In this document: positions 33,791 through 45,408 of the stretch, piece after piece
Position numbering within the stretch: the first letter of the stretch is position 1
Layout: each line of letters begins with the position of its first letter
Notes under the pieces: generated by a model
The model's database searches: none
What the model was told of the DNA's origin: nothing
The model's input: only the letters and a program-made list of their open reading frames with translations
NCBI GenBank assembly: GCA_947579605.1
Contig: OX388319.1
Span: forward strand, 25,247,447 to 25,311,446
Length of the DNA stretch: 64,000 bases
DNA from: Athripsodes cinereus
Lineage: Eukaryota; Arthropoda; Insecta; Trichoptera; Leptoceridae
Direction: 5' to 3'
Position numbers and translations under genes: made by a program

Positions 33791-34207
33791 AGTGGAATAA
33801 CGGCATGTGGATATTGGCACGGAGAGAACGACTATTATGTTTATTAGTGACTGCCCCATATGTGGGAAATTTCATGATGATATAGATAGAGAGAATCTTA
33901 CTTCACTTAACCACAGATCCACGCTATTTCGACGTTTGTTCATGGTTTCGCTCCAAAAATCTGTCGAATTGTACAAATACAAAAGCGGCACAAAAGCGAA
34001 ACATCAGAGACTGCGAAAAAACAGGCGGAGATGTGAATGCTTATTTCGTAATCTATGGCGAAACGGTGCTAGAAAGAGATAGATGTATAGAAAACAGTAT
34101 GTATTTGAGCATGCCATCTCGCTCTTGCGTACGACGCACACGAACTGACAGATTTAAGCGGAGCCGCTTTCTCGATTCCGCCCGCGGAGGTGTGCTAACG
34201 GCTATTA

Positions 34208-34483
34208 TAGACCGTTAAAGGTCACGTGGTCTTGTCTATGGATTTGCTTTTGCTTGGGGGGCAAACAGTCAGATTGCGCAAATCATCCTTGTAGGATGTT
34301 ATGCCATAAGAGAAAAAAAGAAAGTCAGACTACAAAATAATAACAAAATCGACACTGACAGTTTTTTTGATTATTAGGTATTCTTTAGACGTTCCACCTA
34401 ATATTACACCGTAATCGTCTGTTGTGTTGGGATGCCTGATGCCCCTCAATGATTTTTCTGTGACGTCATCCTTTAATGGTCTA
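34208..34483. mobile_element. TIR element, short copy
   Basis: TAGACCGTTAAAGGTCACGT to CATCCTTTAATGGTCTA. It begins directly after the satellite-bearing element 32525-34200. Confidence 0.8.
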
Positions 34484-34513
34484 TTATTGAAGGTACAATA
34501 TAAAAAGAGACAA

Positions 34514-35049
34514 TAGACCATTAAAGGTCATGTGGTCTTGTCTATGGATTTGCTTTTGCTTGGAGGGCAAACCGTCAGATTGCGCAAATCATCCTTGTAG
34601 GATGTTACGCAATAAGAGAAAAAAAAGAAAGTCAGACGAAAAAATAATAACAAAAACGACACTGACAGTTTTTCCTGATTTTTTCCTGATCTAATAATTT
34701 TTACTTGCAGTTTCTGGCTAGGAACACCCCCAAGGGTGAAAGCCAACAAAAGAAAAAAGAGAGAGAGAGACACTGACAGTTCTTTTGATAATTAGGTATT
34801 CTTTAGGCCTTCCACCCAATATTGAGTGATTTTGCAATACTGACAGTTGGAAGGATAATACCTACATGAAAACGCTCTTCTTTGAAATAATTTACTATCT
34901 AAGATAGCATGTGCTATGGTACTTTATCTCTTTTTCACGCATAGTTAGAACTGCGCAGTAAGAAAGAGATACCACCTTTTTGTTTGTTTTGTTTTTGTTC
35001 CGTTTTGTCCTCCAAACATTTTTCTGTGACGTCATCCTTTAATGGTCTA
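34514..35049. mobile_element. TIR element, long copy of the same family
   Basis: TAGACCATTAAAGGTCATGT to CATCCTTTAATGGTCTA; the first 120 bases match 34208-34483, then extra sequence with GACACTGACAGTT duplicated (about 34660 and 34770). A TA duplication flanking GACC...GGTC is possible. Confidence 0.8.
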
Positions 35050-35374
35050 TACATAACTACCCTTATCCCTATTATTACTAAACTAGTATTATCATTGTGT
35101 ACAGCGAGTTGTAATGTCATGTCATGTAATGTCATGTAATGTGTAACAAGGATCTACCCCACATAATAATTATAAAGACCAGGGGGAAGCAATCAAGGGG
35201 CGCGGATTGTTAGTATTTTTTTTTATTTATCACAAAATATCACAGAAAGGAGAATGTTTTAGAAAGAAAGGTAAATCAATGCATTGACTAGGTTTCCAAG
35301 TCCAAATCCAAAGTGATTGACGTAGTTTAATGATCAGTTGCACTAAAATGGAATGAAGTATGTAAGGATTGAGG

Positions 35375-35510
35375 TTAGTTGTAAGAAATCGGGCCTCTGC
35401 CATGATCTCACCCTCTGTATATTGATTGTATTTGATATTGTCGTGTATTTATGTATAAAATTGCTTGTTATCAAAGCACAGTGAAGAATAAATAAACAAA
35501 TAAAATTGAG
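35375..35510 (+). mobile_element. LINE 3' UTR family E, second plus copy
   Basis: TTAGTTGTAAGAAATCGGGC, TCTCACCCTCTGTATATTGA and CACAGTGAAGAATAAATAAA align with 1500-1655. Confidence 0.5.
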
Positions 35511-35837
35511 CTGATGCCACCGAGAAAAGATAGAAGTAGTATTAGAAGACGTATTATTTGTTGACATTTTACAATCTCACTCGAATGTTTTAATTTTTCA
35601 TTATTAATTTTCTAATTGATTTGATTTGACTAATTTCATAATTGTTATAGTTTGATTCCCAATTAATTTGTTCTTCGCCAATTGTTGTTCTCGTTTTGTG
35701 TTGTGAATCAGAATTATGTATGTTTTGTGTTTATGTATAATGTAACATGTAAAAGGCTCACGCCATGGATATGTGTATAAATAAAAAAAATAAAGACTAC
35801 GTGAGATGGTCAGTTATTATAAATAAGAATATTGGTA

Positions 35838-36083
35838 GGAAGTGGATACAGGATTATATTAAGCAGATAAACATTTGAAAGAATGATTTTAAGAAAGCGT
35901 GGCATCAAATTCAAAAGCATCAAATTTTCAACAATAGCCGCGTGTTAAGTAAGAGAAATCAGTGTGCATGTATGAGACATTTCATAAATTTAGAGGAAGC
36001 AGAAAAAGTATGCAAGGATAGATTAATATGATGCTCCGTTTTCTCTGCCTACCCTTTTTGGGATATGGCGTGAGGGTATAATG
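35838..36083 (+). mobile_element. LINE family B fragment, decayed
   Basis: Reads SRVLSKRNQCACMRHFINLE, then EEAEKVCKDRLI, a stop where ATGG became ATGA, and YPFWDMA plus stop. It aligns along its length with the copy ending at 2247. The 3' end GGGATATGGCGTGAGGGTAT is closer to the SINE tail than the first copy is. A short SINE fragment follows directly. Confidence 0.75.
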
Positions 36084-36089
36084 TTTGGT

Positions 36090-36165
36090 TAGTGAAGTTT
36101 TCGAGTGAGCATTATGAGGCAGGTGTTCAAGAATAAGGATGTTTTGAATCTTAAATTCACCGACG
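36090..36165 (+). mobile_element. SINE family S head fragment
   Basis: GTGAAGTTTTCGAGTGAGCA to TTAAATTCACCGACGAG, directly after a LINE family B 3' end. Confidence 0.5.
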
Positions 36166-36816
36166 AGCCCGCGGGATCTCTCAATTGAAAATCCAAGGAC
36201 TGTACATCATCAGGCCGCTGGTATCTTAATATTTTATTTTATTGTTTAAATTTATTATTTAATTGTTATTATTTTTCAGGTTAAAATTGAAAACTCCTGT
36301 TTTGATGAGTTTAATAACATTACTAATCGTTATACATACTTGACAACAAGGTTCACCTAAAAGTTCACAATCCCTAACTGTATATAGCTAGAGATGTATA
36401 ATTATGTATAATAGGGGTTGTAGGTATAAATTGTGAGGTTATATTATAGGGATTTGTATATCGGGGACAAGGGAATACTCTGGCGCTATGACGTCATGGG
36501 AATTTGACCTTTACAGTATAACTACATATATAATATAATTGATATCTATCTTTTCACCTATATAATAATATATAAAGATACACCAGCTGTTGTACCAACT
36601 CGTTACATTTATAATATTTAAACTCGGCTTACAAATCGTGTCTAAAGGCAACCCTGATTTAAGAATCTTATCTTATATTCTAATTTTAGTAAAAAAATTA
36701 CTATAACTGCCCTTATTTATAATTGGCACACAAGTAGTAAATTAGGTAATTTGAAACAAGTGTTTCTTTCTACTATAGATTATAAATTGTGAGAGAGACG
36801 TCTTTCCACTTATCAG

Positions 36817-37027
36817 CACGGTTACTCTTGACAAAACTAAACACGATCTTAATCTAGTCTTGATCTTGATCATACGACGCACGAAGTGACTATTGGCCAA
36901 AAATACATGCAAACCGATCGCGCGTTAGCGGTGGCGCGGTGTTTTTGACTATAGTACCTTCGTGCGTCGTATGATCAAGATCAAGACTAGATTAAGATCG
37001 TGTTTAGTTATGTCAAGAGTAACCCTG
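36817..37027 (-). mobile_element. Palindromic MITE family P, reverse orientation
   Basis: The asymmetric core reads TGACTATTGGCCAAAAATAC first, so the copy is reversed relative to 21274-21484. Confidence 0.88.
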
Positions 37028-37278
37028 CTGGTCATTATCAATCAGAATTGTTTACAACTACTCAAAAGGTTATGTAGTAAAAGAAGACAAAATAATTATT
37101 AACTAATTATTCTAGAGTCATTCACAGAGTGAAAATTCATACTGATGGTACCTAGTATTTATTTTTATAAAATCACATTAATACTTCACTTAAATTTATT
37201 GAGAGAAACATCGAGTAATTTCGTTAATATAATTATGTCGATTGACATTTTCAAGGGAAATCGAGGTACTCGAGGTTT

Positions 37279-37756
37279 CTAAAGGGTCGTTCACATACGT
37301 TCACTCAGTGATCACTCCGGATGATCCTCCAAGATGAACAGGTGTGAACGGGCGTTTCATCAATAGTGATCACTAGCGATGACGGAGGAAAGAGATTACC
37401 ACTCGTCATAATTTTGATGAAAGGTCCTTTCACTGAAACGACCATAAACAAGTTTCATCTTATTATTTGTTTTATTCTCTATGAATTTGTATTGAATGTC
37501 AGAATCATGTACAAAATTATTATGCAGTCGAGAGCTATATTACATAATTTACTTTAAGTGTTATTTTTCATTTTTTGAATTTGTTTAATTATTTTTATAC
37601 GAAAATAGTCAAACTACATACAACATGAGTGAGAGTGTTGATATGGCAGTGAAAGTATAGGATGAACAAATGTGAACAGACGTGTTTACTTTCGATGAAC
37701 AGGTTTGACCCTGACACTCTGGATGATCATCCAAAGTGAAGCAATGTGAATGCTAC
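37279..37756 (+). mobile_element. TIR element family Q, copy 2
   Basis: Imperfect ends AGGGTCGTTCACATACGTTC and GAAGCAATGTGAATGCTACT; TAA stands on both sides, which fits a 3-bp PIF/Harbinger-type duplication. Carries an open frame beginning MITSDDGGKRLPLV shared with copy 1, but it lacks transposase motifs. Confidence 0.78.
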
Positions 37757-37894
37757 TTAAAAAAAATTTGTGAAATATTAACTGTGTTTATTTATACAAA
37801 AATAAATACTTTCATAGTTATTAAATTATTATCTAAGCTACTAAGAATAATGTAACTATTTGAAAATGTGAAATTGATTGAAAATTATTACTTT

Positions 37895-38040
37895 ACGCTA
37901 GCCTGATGATGAGAGCGGAAGCACTCGAAAGCCGGCTCACGACTTATAAAGTCACAATGGAAGTAGATACTAAATAATTGATTTTATTTCCGAATAATTT
38001 AACATGAATTTCCACCGAGAACCGTCGGTCGAAAATATCA
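37895..38040 (+). mobile_element. Penelope-like end region
   Basis: CCTGATGATGAGAGCGGAAG then CACTCGAAAGCCGGCTC shows the CTGANGA...GAAA arrangement of Penelope-like element ends. CACCGAGAACCGTCGGTCGA follows at 38018, also present at 15423-15442. Confidence 0.5.
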
Positions 38041-38149
38041 ACTCTAGAAAATCATTATTTAATTATTGTATCAAAAATTAAAATTTTAACATAGAAAGGA
38101 ATAGAATTTAAAATAGATTTGAAAAAAAACTCGATTACTTTCACTGTGA

Positions 38150-38225
38150 ATAATCTTTGATTCAAGAAGCCTTTCGGGTAGACACCCATCATCAGTGAGT
38201 TTTTATTAGAAACTATTGTTCGTAG
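38150..38225 (-). mobile_element. Penelope-like end motif
   Basis: Minus strand CTGATGATGGGTGTCTACCC then GAAAGGC. Confidence 0.45.
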
Positions 38226-38488
38226 TGAAAGTAATACAGTGTTTTATTTCAAATCTATTTTAAATTCTATTAAAATGACACAAAGTTTTAATAAGAAATA
38301 TTTTTAATCGGATAAAGTTGGATCAATGCTAATATCAGTCGGTGACTAGGGTTTACTTAGTCAGGGTTAATCGTTGGAATAGTAGTTAACCTTTATTGTT
38401 TATGAGTACGTTTGACAGAGTTTATACGAAAAATCGTTTTAACAGTTACTATTATGGTTTGTATTGTCTATATTATGTACGTAGGTAT

Positions 38489-38849
38489 CAGTGGCGGGAC
38501 AAGACTTTTTATAGCGGGCATGCTTTCGTTACGAGAATTCAAACTATTTGAATCTTTGGTAGAGAAATATAACTATAGACACACTTAATTGGGGGGTTGG
38601 CCTGGCCAAATTAATGTATGTTGTTTTTTTTTGTGTGTATTTTGTCAATTTTCTGTTTGTGTCTTTGATTAACTAATAAATGAATAAGAAAATATTAAAC
38701 TTTTCAAATTTCCTCTCTACGTTGGTATAGGAATTTCATAAACTTCGTGATCTTATCGTTTTTGGATTGGAATTTGGTTATTTTGAAGAAGTAAAAGCAC
38801 ATCATTGGGCATGCTGTGTTTTTTTGCATGTATGGAAGGCACGCCACTG
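38489..38849. mobile_element. hAT element, near-perfect duplication
   Basis: GTAGGTAT and GTAGTTAT flank CAGTGGCGGGACAAG and GAAGGCACGCCACTG. An interior GGTATAGGAATTTCATAAAC is shared with 43440-43480 and 44630-44660. Confidence 0.8.
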
Positions 38850-39479
38850 GTAGTTATGTTCTTACAAAGAAGATACATAAATTCCTACTGTGACGTCATT
38901 TCGCTGTTACCAAGTCGACAGTTTCCCCATCAACGATCCTTTCGGCAACACAGGATATCAAATAAAAACTATCTTACCGATTTTAGAACTCTTTTCAGAT
39001 TGCTATTAACTAAGTGGAGATTGCAGTTTATTTGCATACTTATTATTTTTTGTTCTTAAATATTATCTAGATTAGATTCTTTATAAGTATGATTCCTGTA
39101 GGGAGTAAACCCCCACTCCTCCCCCCCCCCCTCTCTGACTGCCTATCTCATGAGAAGAGGAATAATGCCAAAAAATGTTTCTAAAGTTATTGTTTCATAG
39201 TCATTATTATCATTTTTTTTACAAAAATTATCAAAATATATTATTCTTATAAATTATCATAAATAACATAAAAAAACGTGAAGAGAACTTTCTTTTGTGT
39301 TAATGAGTATAAATTCAGTATAGAAGGCAATCATCCTTGCTGACAAATATTAGAGGTTATTAAATCTCACATATTAATTTTCATTAGAAAGGAATCTGTA
39401 ATGTGATAGAACCAAAGAACAAACACTTGATAATGAAAACATTACGAGGGCTGAAAATACTATTGCATTTTTTTTTGTT

Positions 39480-39685
39480 TCGTGAAGTCATCGGTAAAAA
39501 ATATGCCCCCCCACACTTTTCTGTATGTTTTCGAGTGTCTTGTAAAAGGTATATGGCAATAAACATCTACAGTTCAGCGATGATACATGCCACTCATCCA
39601 GAGCTTTTTTTTATTGACACGAAGAGGACAATCTGCATGCTTATTACGTGCAGTTAGTTTGGGATATTTCTTGATTGTTTAGTAT
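39480..39685 (+). mobile_element. SINE family S, diverged
   Basis: CGTGAAGTCATCGGTAAAAA to GGGATATTTCTTGATTGTTT. Confidence 0.65.
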
Positions 39686-39834
39686 GAAATTTTACAAAGC
39701 ATACGAACGTATTGAAAGCATAGACTTTTATAGTGTAAACTAGAAATTAAAAGAAAAAAATTGTTATGCGGCCAATGAAATCGTGCGGCCAAAATAGTTT
39801 CATATCAATCAGTCTTACACGAGCGTTAGTTCAA

Positions 39835-39975
39835 AAAGTTTCCTTTTATGACTTTGTCAGGCATAAAGGATGATATAAAAGCTCAGCTCTTAAAACATCC
39901 AGGGGAAAGTAATGGGAAACCCTTAATGTATCAAAAAAGGCATGAAGGATGTGCAATACTTCCGAATTAGAGCGA
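39835..39975 (+). repeat. Dispersed repeat V
   Basis: TCCTTTTATGACTTTGTCAG and AGGATGTGCAATACTTCCGA recur in shortened form at 49395-49440. Confidence 0.45.
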
Positions 39976-40840
39976 GGAGGACCATTACTGTCCTATACCT
40001 ACTGTAATGGAGAGAAACAGCAGACGCTTATTGTCTTGTTAGTACAAAAATTAGTACCTACACATTTTCTGAGGAAATTAGTACTACGTGACTAGTCTAT
40101 ACTATAAAATTATTTTATTTATAGCTGATATTATAAAGCATAAAGTTTTCCAGTGCGTAAATTTGTACGATATTCTGACAGGTCAATGTACGCTCGTACA
40201 AACTTACACCGCACGAAGCTTCAAAATATCGATCCTCCCCAAAAACTAGAGGGTGGATCGCAACCCTCTGTCAATGCGAACAGAAAACTACAGTTGAAAC
40301 ACAAGCCCTGCGCATTAAAACCATTCTATTTATATTGAAAAATAAATGGGATCTTTTTTATACTTCATCCCTTTTTGTTACAAGGTGTTGAACTGATTTA
40401 TTTTTGAGTGATATTATAATTTTAGTTTTGTTCTCTATATTTATATGTTGTGCAGTACGGGATTGGTTATTGGTTTGGTGATGTCGGACATCTTTGTAAG
40501 GGCGAGGGTGTGATTCCGAATTTAAAAACGAAAACATTCTTTATTTGTTGTCTAAACATTCGAATCGTGAAATAATTATGAAGTAAAAACAAATGAATGT
40601 TAAAAGATTATAATAAAATTCAATTGTTTATTGATTTTCATTGATAATTATTTGTTTGTATATTGTGCGAATGTTTTGTGTAGTGAAAATGTTGTTTAGC
40701 TGACTAAAATTTCAATATTTTCTTTTGTGTGGTAATATTTATTAAGAAAGTCCAAGTTTCTGGCTTTTAAAGTGTTTTAATTTTAATTGAAAAATCCATA
40801 ATAGTTTTTAGTAACAGAAGGAAAGTAAGCAGAGAGAAAA

Positions 40841-40850
40841 ATGTCGATTG
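40841..40850 (+). CDS. Candidate start-codon exon (Met-Ser-Ile, phase-1 donor)
   Basis: Seen: AGAGAGAAAA precedes ATG TCG ATT G, and the next bases are GTAAGT, a strong 5' splice site. The 350 bases upstream (about 40450-40840) have no identifiable repeat and resemble an insect 5' leader: AT-rich, with runs such as TTTTGTGTAGTGAAAATG. The ATG context (four A before it) fits insect start codons. Inference: this may be a first coding exon of only three codons plus one base, with the remaining exons to the right. I found no convincing phase-compatible downstream exon within the window. The alternative is a chance match in intergenic DNA. Confidence 0.35.
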
Positions 40851-40904
40851 GTAAGTTTATATAATAATATAAATCAATAAGTTTTTATTTTATCTTCTAA
40901 TTTG

Positions 40905-41125
40905 TCATGAAGAAGACTACCTGTGTGTTTATTACATTATATAAGTCTACTGGCAACCCAGCTAGTGGCATATTTATGTCATTTAAGCAATAGTTTTTAC
41001 AATTATTTTTTTCTCTGTCACAAGATTGATCAATATTTTATTTGTTTGTTTGTTTATATCATGTTTACTACTACCAATACCATCAAGAAATATCCCACGA
41101 ACGGGGTAGCCAGCGAACTTACTGC
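40905..41125. mobile_element. Two opposed SINE family S fragments
   Basis: A plus fragment (about 40907-40985, GAAGAAGACTACCTGTGTGT) and a minus fragment (about 41075-41125, AAATATCCCACGAACGGGGT) lie on either side of unrelated AT-rich sequence. Confidence 0.5.
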
Positions 41126-41529
41126 ATGTAGTACTAGTAAATTAATTCATTCACTGTGTCAGTGTTTAATTTTACTTGGTTTTAAATATCAATAAGGAGA
41201 ACACAATAAAACAACACTGACCTTCATATTATTCTTTCATGCTCCATGATCCGCAAATGGGGTAACCGGGATAGGAAACCACTGTTATAAATAACCTAGG
41301 TACTATTGTAGTAAGAAAAGTGAGTTTTTTTTTCATAAGAGTTTAGTTTCAATTCTACTAGAAAACAATGTATGTATAATGTATACCTACATGTTAATGC
41401 AATACATATGTCGTGAGTGTCACATTACAGACACTGTAGTCTATACTCTATTGTGCAAAGGAGCTGGTTGGTTAGAAGACAATAATGTAGAGTGACAGTA
41501 GTAATATCAATCTGGTTTACATAATCATT

Positions 41530-41945
41530 ATCATCATCTCACCCTTCAACATTCCTCTCGGGAGCATGGGGCAGAAAACAGCCTCCATTCAAAGAGTCTC
41601 TGTGCCAATTGCATCAACTCTTTCCACGGTACTCCTAGCGTTATATGACGTCATTGTCATAGGAATGAGTCCAAGCGCCTGCATAATAAGAGCCTGAGGA
41701 CTAAATAAAATAAACCATCCAGTATGAAAGATGGACGTCCGGGCCGACGGAACACTTGTGGACAAAAGAACAGTACTCTTTTTCGCCAACTATAACTGGA
41801 CATTCTAAAAATATAGCCCAACCAAGTCTATTATCTTTCTTGTATAACAGAAAATATAGATCTTTGCTTAGTGCAGCGCACAGTATCTTTTATGACATGC
41901 TCATACCACCTAACGTTTAAAATCTTTCTATGATACCTATTTTCA
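41530..41945 (-). mobile_element. LINE family A copy, decayed
   Basis: The reverse complement follows family A to the REER stop region (CCTCTCGGGAGCATGGGGCA near 41558) with an ATC-repeat tail at its left end (41526-41537). A short insertion and stops break the frame near 41700-41790. Confidence 0.75.
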
Positions 41946-42039
41946 AAATTTTGTATCTTCGGCTATTAAGGAGAATTGGGATGAAAGAGACATTGAACAG
42001 GCGGCATTTATCCTGACACTTGAGTCCAGTATATTCCTC

Positions 42040-42130
42040 AGTTTGTCTTCTCTTCGGATAAATGGAAGTCCCCGCAGACTTCTGCGGTATCCGGGTGGAC
42101 TGTGAGTCTCCTTCAATGTTCTCTTTGTTC
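42040..42130 (-). repeat. Dispersed repeat R, minus copy
   Basis: GATAAATGGAAGTCCCCGCA, TTCTGCGGTATCCGGGTGGA. Reverse complement of 48893-48955. Confidence 0.65.
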
Positions 42131-42248
42131 TTTATAATTTGGAACTATGATGAGGTATGGCTAAGATACTATAAGTAGTTGATATTAGAAAACGAAGCCA
42201 AAATTATGTGATATGTCGTCTTGCATACAAATCACCTGATTATTAAGT

Positions 42249-42310
42249 ATGACGAAGGCAGTGACGTGTTTTCCATACATGCAGAAAAGCCCATCATGAC
42301 TAATATGACG
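42249..42310. mobile_element. hAT end fragment
   Basis: CAGTGACGTGTTTTCCATAC through CCCATCATGAC mirrors the right end of 38489-38849. Confidence 0.6.
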
Positions 42311-43724
42311 TGCAAACCAAACATATAAAATAACAACGTACGCTTTAGCAAATTGTTTAGTATGAAAATAAAATTGTTAATCTCAATTATTAATTGAAGA
42401 AGAATATTTATGTTCACAATGCAAATAATCATGTTAAATGATAAGAAACACTGTTATTTTTGTTATATTTATTTCGACTCGACCGTTTTCGTTTACTCTA
42501 GTCATAGACATACTTAACTTGCAGCGTGGTACATTTTTTCGGATTTTTTGTGTTCCAACATCGATGTTCTTCAAGCCTTAGCAATGTATTGTCTTACAAC
42601 CAACGTTAGTTTTAAAACTGAATGCAAAATTAGATTGGCTGCATGACCGATATCTAGCATATCGTTGACTCTATTGAACATTATCGAGATTATTTCCAAT
42701 ACATTTCACAAATTTCTCGAACTCAAAATACATTAGATAAAATGACATCTCAATTATCTATCCTTTCATCGCAAGGTTTCTGAGCCTCAACTTTGTAATA
42801 ATTTAGATTTCAACTACTAATACTATTCATTACGAGGAAAACGTGACCAATATAAAAAGTGTATTCCCGCCTCTGGATGTAGGCATGTATTTCACATAGT
42901 TAGGCATCTGCTTAGTAGGCATGTAGGTTTCAAACAATGTTTAGTTTTTCTATTGTGTATCTCATTTATTAATTGACTCATATTTTTATTTTAAACACAA
43001 CTTCGTTTAGAGAGTTGTAACAACCATCATTATTAGTATTCTCAGTTTGGGAGAAATATCCTTGAAATAAATATGCCGTGATGATATGGTTGTTGTAATA
43101 AATATACCTATCACGTTTCTATTGTATTTAATTTCCTTAAAATATACCTATGCCTTTCTTTAAACCACAATAACGTATTATAATACACACTTATCAAAGT
43201 AATTGCACGTCTTTCATTTGCCTTGCACTCATAATTATCATCCTTCAGTTTATAGAATTAAGAAACAATAATTGTATTATTCTTTTCAGTGTAATCTTTA
43301 CACTGTCTTACAAAAAAATACGTAGATTTTGGATAAAGTTTGTAGATTTTAGAAAGGGTTTTAAAAAGTACCTACCTTGTTTTTGATCTCAGATCAGATT
43401 TCCTATCTAGATTTTCTTTGACCTCGTCGCCATATTTTCAGAATGGTATAGGAATTTGAAATAGTTCGCGATGTCCTCGGATTGGTTGAGGAATATTTTA
43501 AAAAAGTGGTAAAAACTTTCGAAAACTAAAATTTGTAGATTTCGAAGAAAAGCGAAAAATACGCAGATCAGGCCAAAGGTACACAGATTTATATAATATA
43601 TAAGAAAACATATGATACTAATGTTTATGCAATAACCAAATAAATAAATAATATTATTGGAAAGTCAGAATATATTATTTTGTATGCTTTGTGACAGACA
43701 CTTTCATCCTGGATATAGATACAT

Positions 43725-43800
43725 CCTCACCCCTGAAGATACCCGCCAAAAGTACCTACGGGTGAAACGTCAAGTCACAAATTACTGAAATATTATCCTT
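43725..43800 (+). mobile_element. Penelope-like end motif
   Basis: CCTGAAGATACCCGCCAAAA then CTACGGGTGAAACGTC; the ACCCG/CGGGT stem closes the motif. Confidence 0.5.
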
Positions 43801-44486
43801 AAGACCACGGCTACTCAGCCCTGAAGGAAAAACATTTCTATTATTATTTAACCTTATATATAAATGCATACTATATGTAAGTATCTACATATTATCTATA
43901 ACTAAATACATTGGAAATGTTTATCCATCTATCGATAAGCAAAATAACATAATTTATACTCATTCTCACCTGTTTAGCTTAGTTTAGCTGCGAGGTGTAT
44001 TTATTGTGTATAAATGCAGCAGGTATATAGGTGATATGTGATAATATCTTATATGACAAAATATTATGTACACATATTATATGTTGAGTATGAGTATGTG
44101 TCGTATCTACTTAGATATCTAAATATAAAATACAATAACATTATGAAGAGTGTTATATTGTTACAGTCAGTGTACATATTATACATGTATGTGAATATGT
44201 TTATTTACTTGTTATATTGATGCATTGTATGTTAGTACGTAAGGAAGTTAAACTAGCCAGTTGATTGAATGACTAGAAGGTTAGTAAAACGCTGGTATTC
44301 AACTGAATGACTAACAGTGCTAGCTGGATTTTTTTAACGCAACGTTTATCAATCCTAGCGCCACAGTGGCAAATTAAGAAACTAAATTTCAACAATCGGG
44401 CTAGCTCCGATAAGGCAAAATGTTAAAATTTTGACGCATCATTGCGATTCAACGAAACGTTTAGCCATTCAATTGAATACCGGCAT

Positions 44487-44821
44487 TGATTATGTCAATA
44501 TCAAACATTTTTTCATACCAAAAGCAAAAACCAAGGAAAATACCAGTTATCGAATATCGGATATATTACCAGTACCAAAAAATGTGAAAATCTTCCTTTT
44601 TTTCACTCACCCTAATCACCGAATTTTCAAGATGGTATAGGAATTGAACTGAATTACAAAATCCTCGGTTTAGACTTGATAATGAATATTTTATATTTAT
44701 TTTAGATTAAACAAATAACGGATATTAATAACGACAACAACACTTGTTTACCAAACCTGTATACCAGTTATAAAAAGTAACGGGTATTAAATTACGGATA
44801 GGTACTAGAATAACATCACTA
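44487..44821. mobile_element. hAT-like element, imperfect duplication
   Basis: Starts TGATTATGTCAATATC, ends AGAATAACATCACTA. Flanks ACCGGCAT and GCCGGCGT agree at six of eight. Interior ATGGTATAGGAATTGAACTG ties it to the hAT group. Confidence 0.45.
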
Positions 44822-44969
44822 GCCGGCGTATAATTAGCCGCCTAGTCATTTAGTTTACTGACTAATTTAACTATCTGACGGCGACACAATGTACCTATTG
44901 TATTTTGAATAGTTAGCGCTAGTCCTTGCCTCTTGATACAATACGCTTCAACACTAATATGACCAAACA

Positions 44970-45408
44970 CAGTGGCGTAGCTAGGGTCATCTGCGCCCGG
45001 GGACAAAGTCTGTGCCCCTTCTCGGAGTCCCCAAGAAAATTTGAAATTTACAGTTTATATGGTTCATTTTCGAAGCATGAAGCATTATGAAGAATAATGT
45101 TTTAACCCGAACTGATCTTTGTTAAAAAAACGACATCAGCGAGATATGAGTAGAATGGCGCCCCTTAATGCTCAATGGGGGCGCCAAAATCGTGTTTGCC
45201 AACTGGTTTGAAATGAAGATATATTTATGGAGAGATCAATATTTGTGGAGCTCCAAAATTTAATCTTGTAAACGTATTTGGTATGCATTAGCTTACATCA
45301 AAATAAAATTAAAAAAATAGTCTTAAGACTCATTTTGGCGCCCCCTAATGCGGCGCCCGGGGACATATGTCCCCCCCTGCCCCCCCCCCCCCCCTAGCTA
45401 CGCCTCTG
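44970..45408. mobile_element. hAT element with perfect 8-bp duplication
   Basis: ACCAAACA at 44962-44969 and 45409-45416. Ends CAGTGGCGTAGCTAGGGTCA and CCTAGCTACGCCTCTG; CAGTGGCGTAGCTAGG is a widely distributed hAT end. A C-run of 16 lies beside the right end. Confidence 0.92.

Larger units (their letters stand above)
32525..34200. mobile_element. TIR element carrying an inverted SINE-tail satellite
   Basis: Left end TTTAGCACACCTCCGCCGCG at about 32527 and right end GCGGAGGTGTGCTAACGG at 34184-34201 form inverted termini; both continue with GC-rich AAGCG-type sequence. The interior holds the 70-bp array 32690-33790. No transposase is visible. Possible TTA/TAA edges would suit a PIF/Harbinger-like element, but this is not settled. 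Confidence 0.55.

Noticed and set aside
32520..34210. Helitron
   Set aside because: No TC/CTRR ends with a terminal hairpin; inverted termini are present instead.
33584..34218. Three open frames of 60-90 codons
   Set aside because: Produced by the 70-bp satellite and the right end of its host TIR element.
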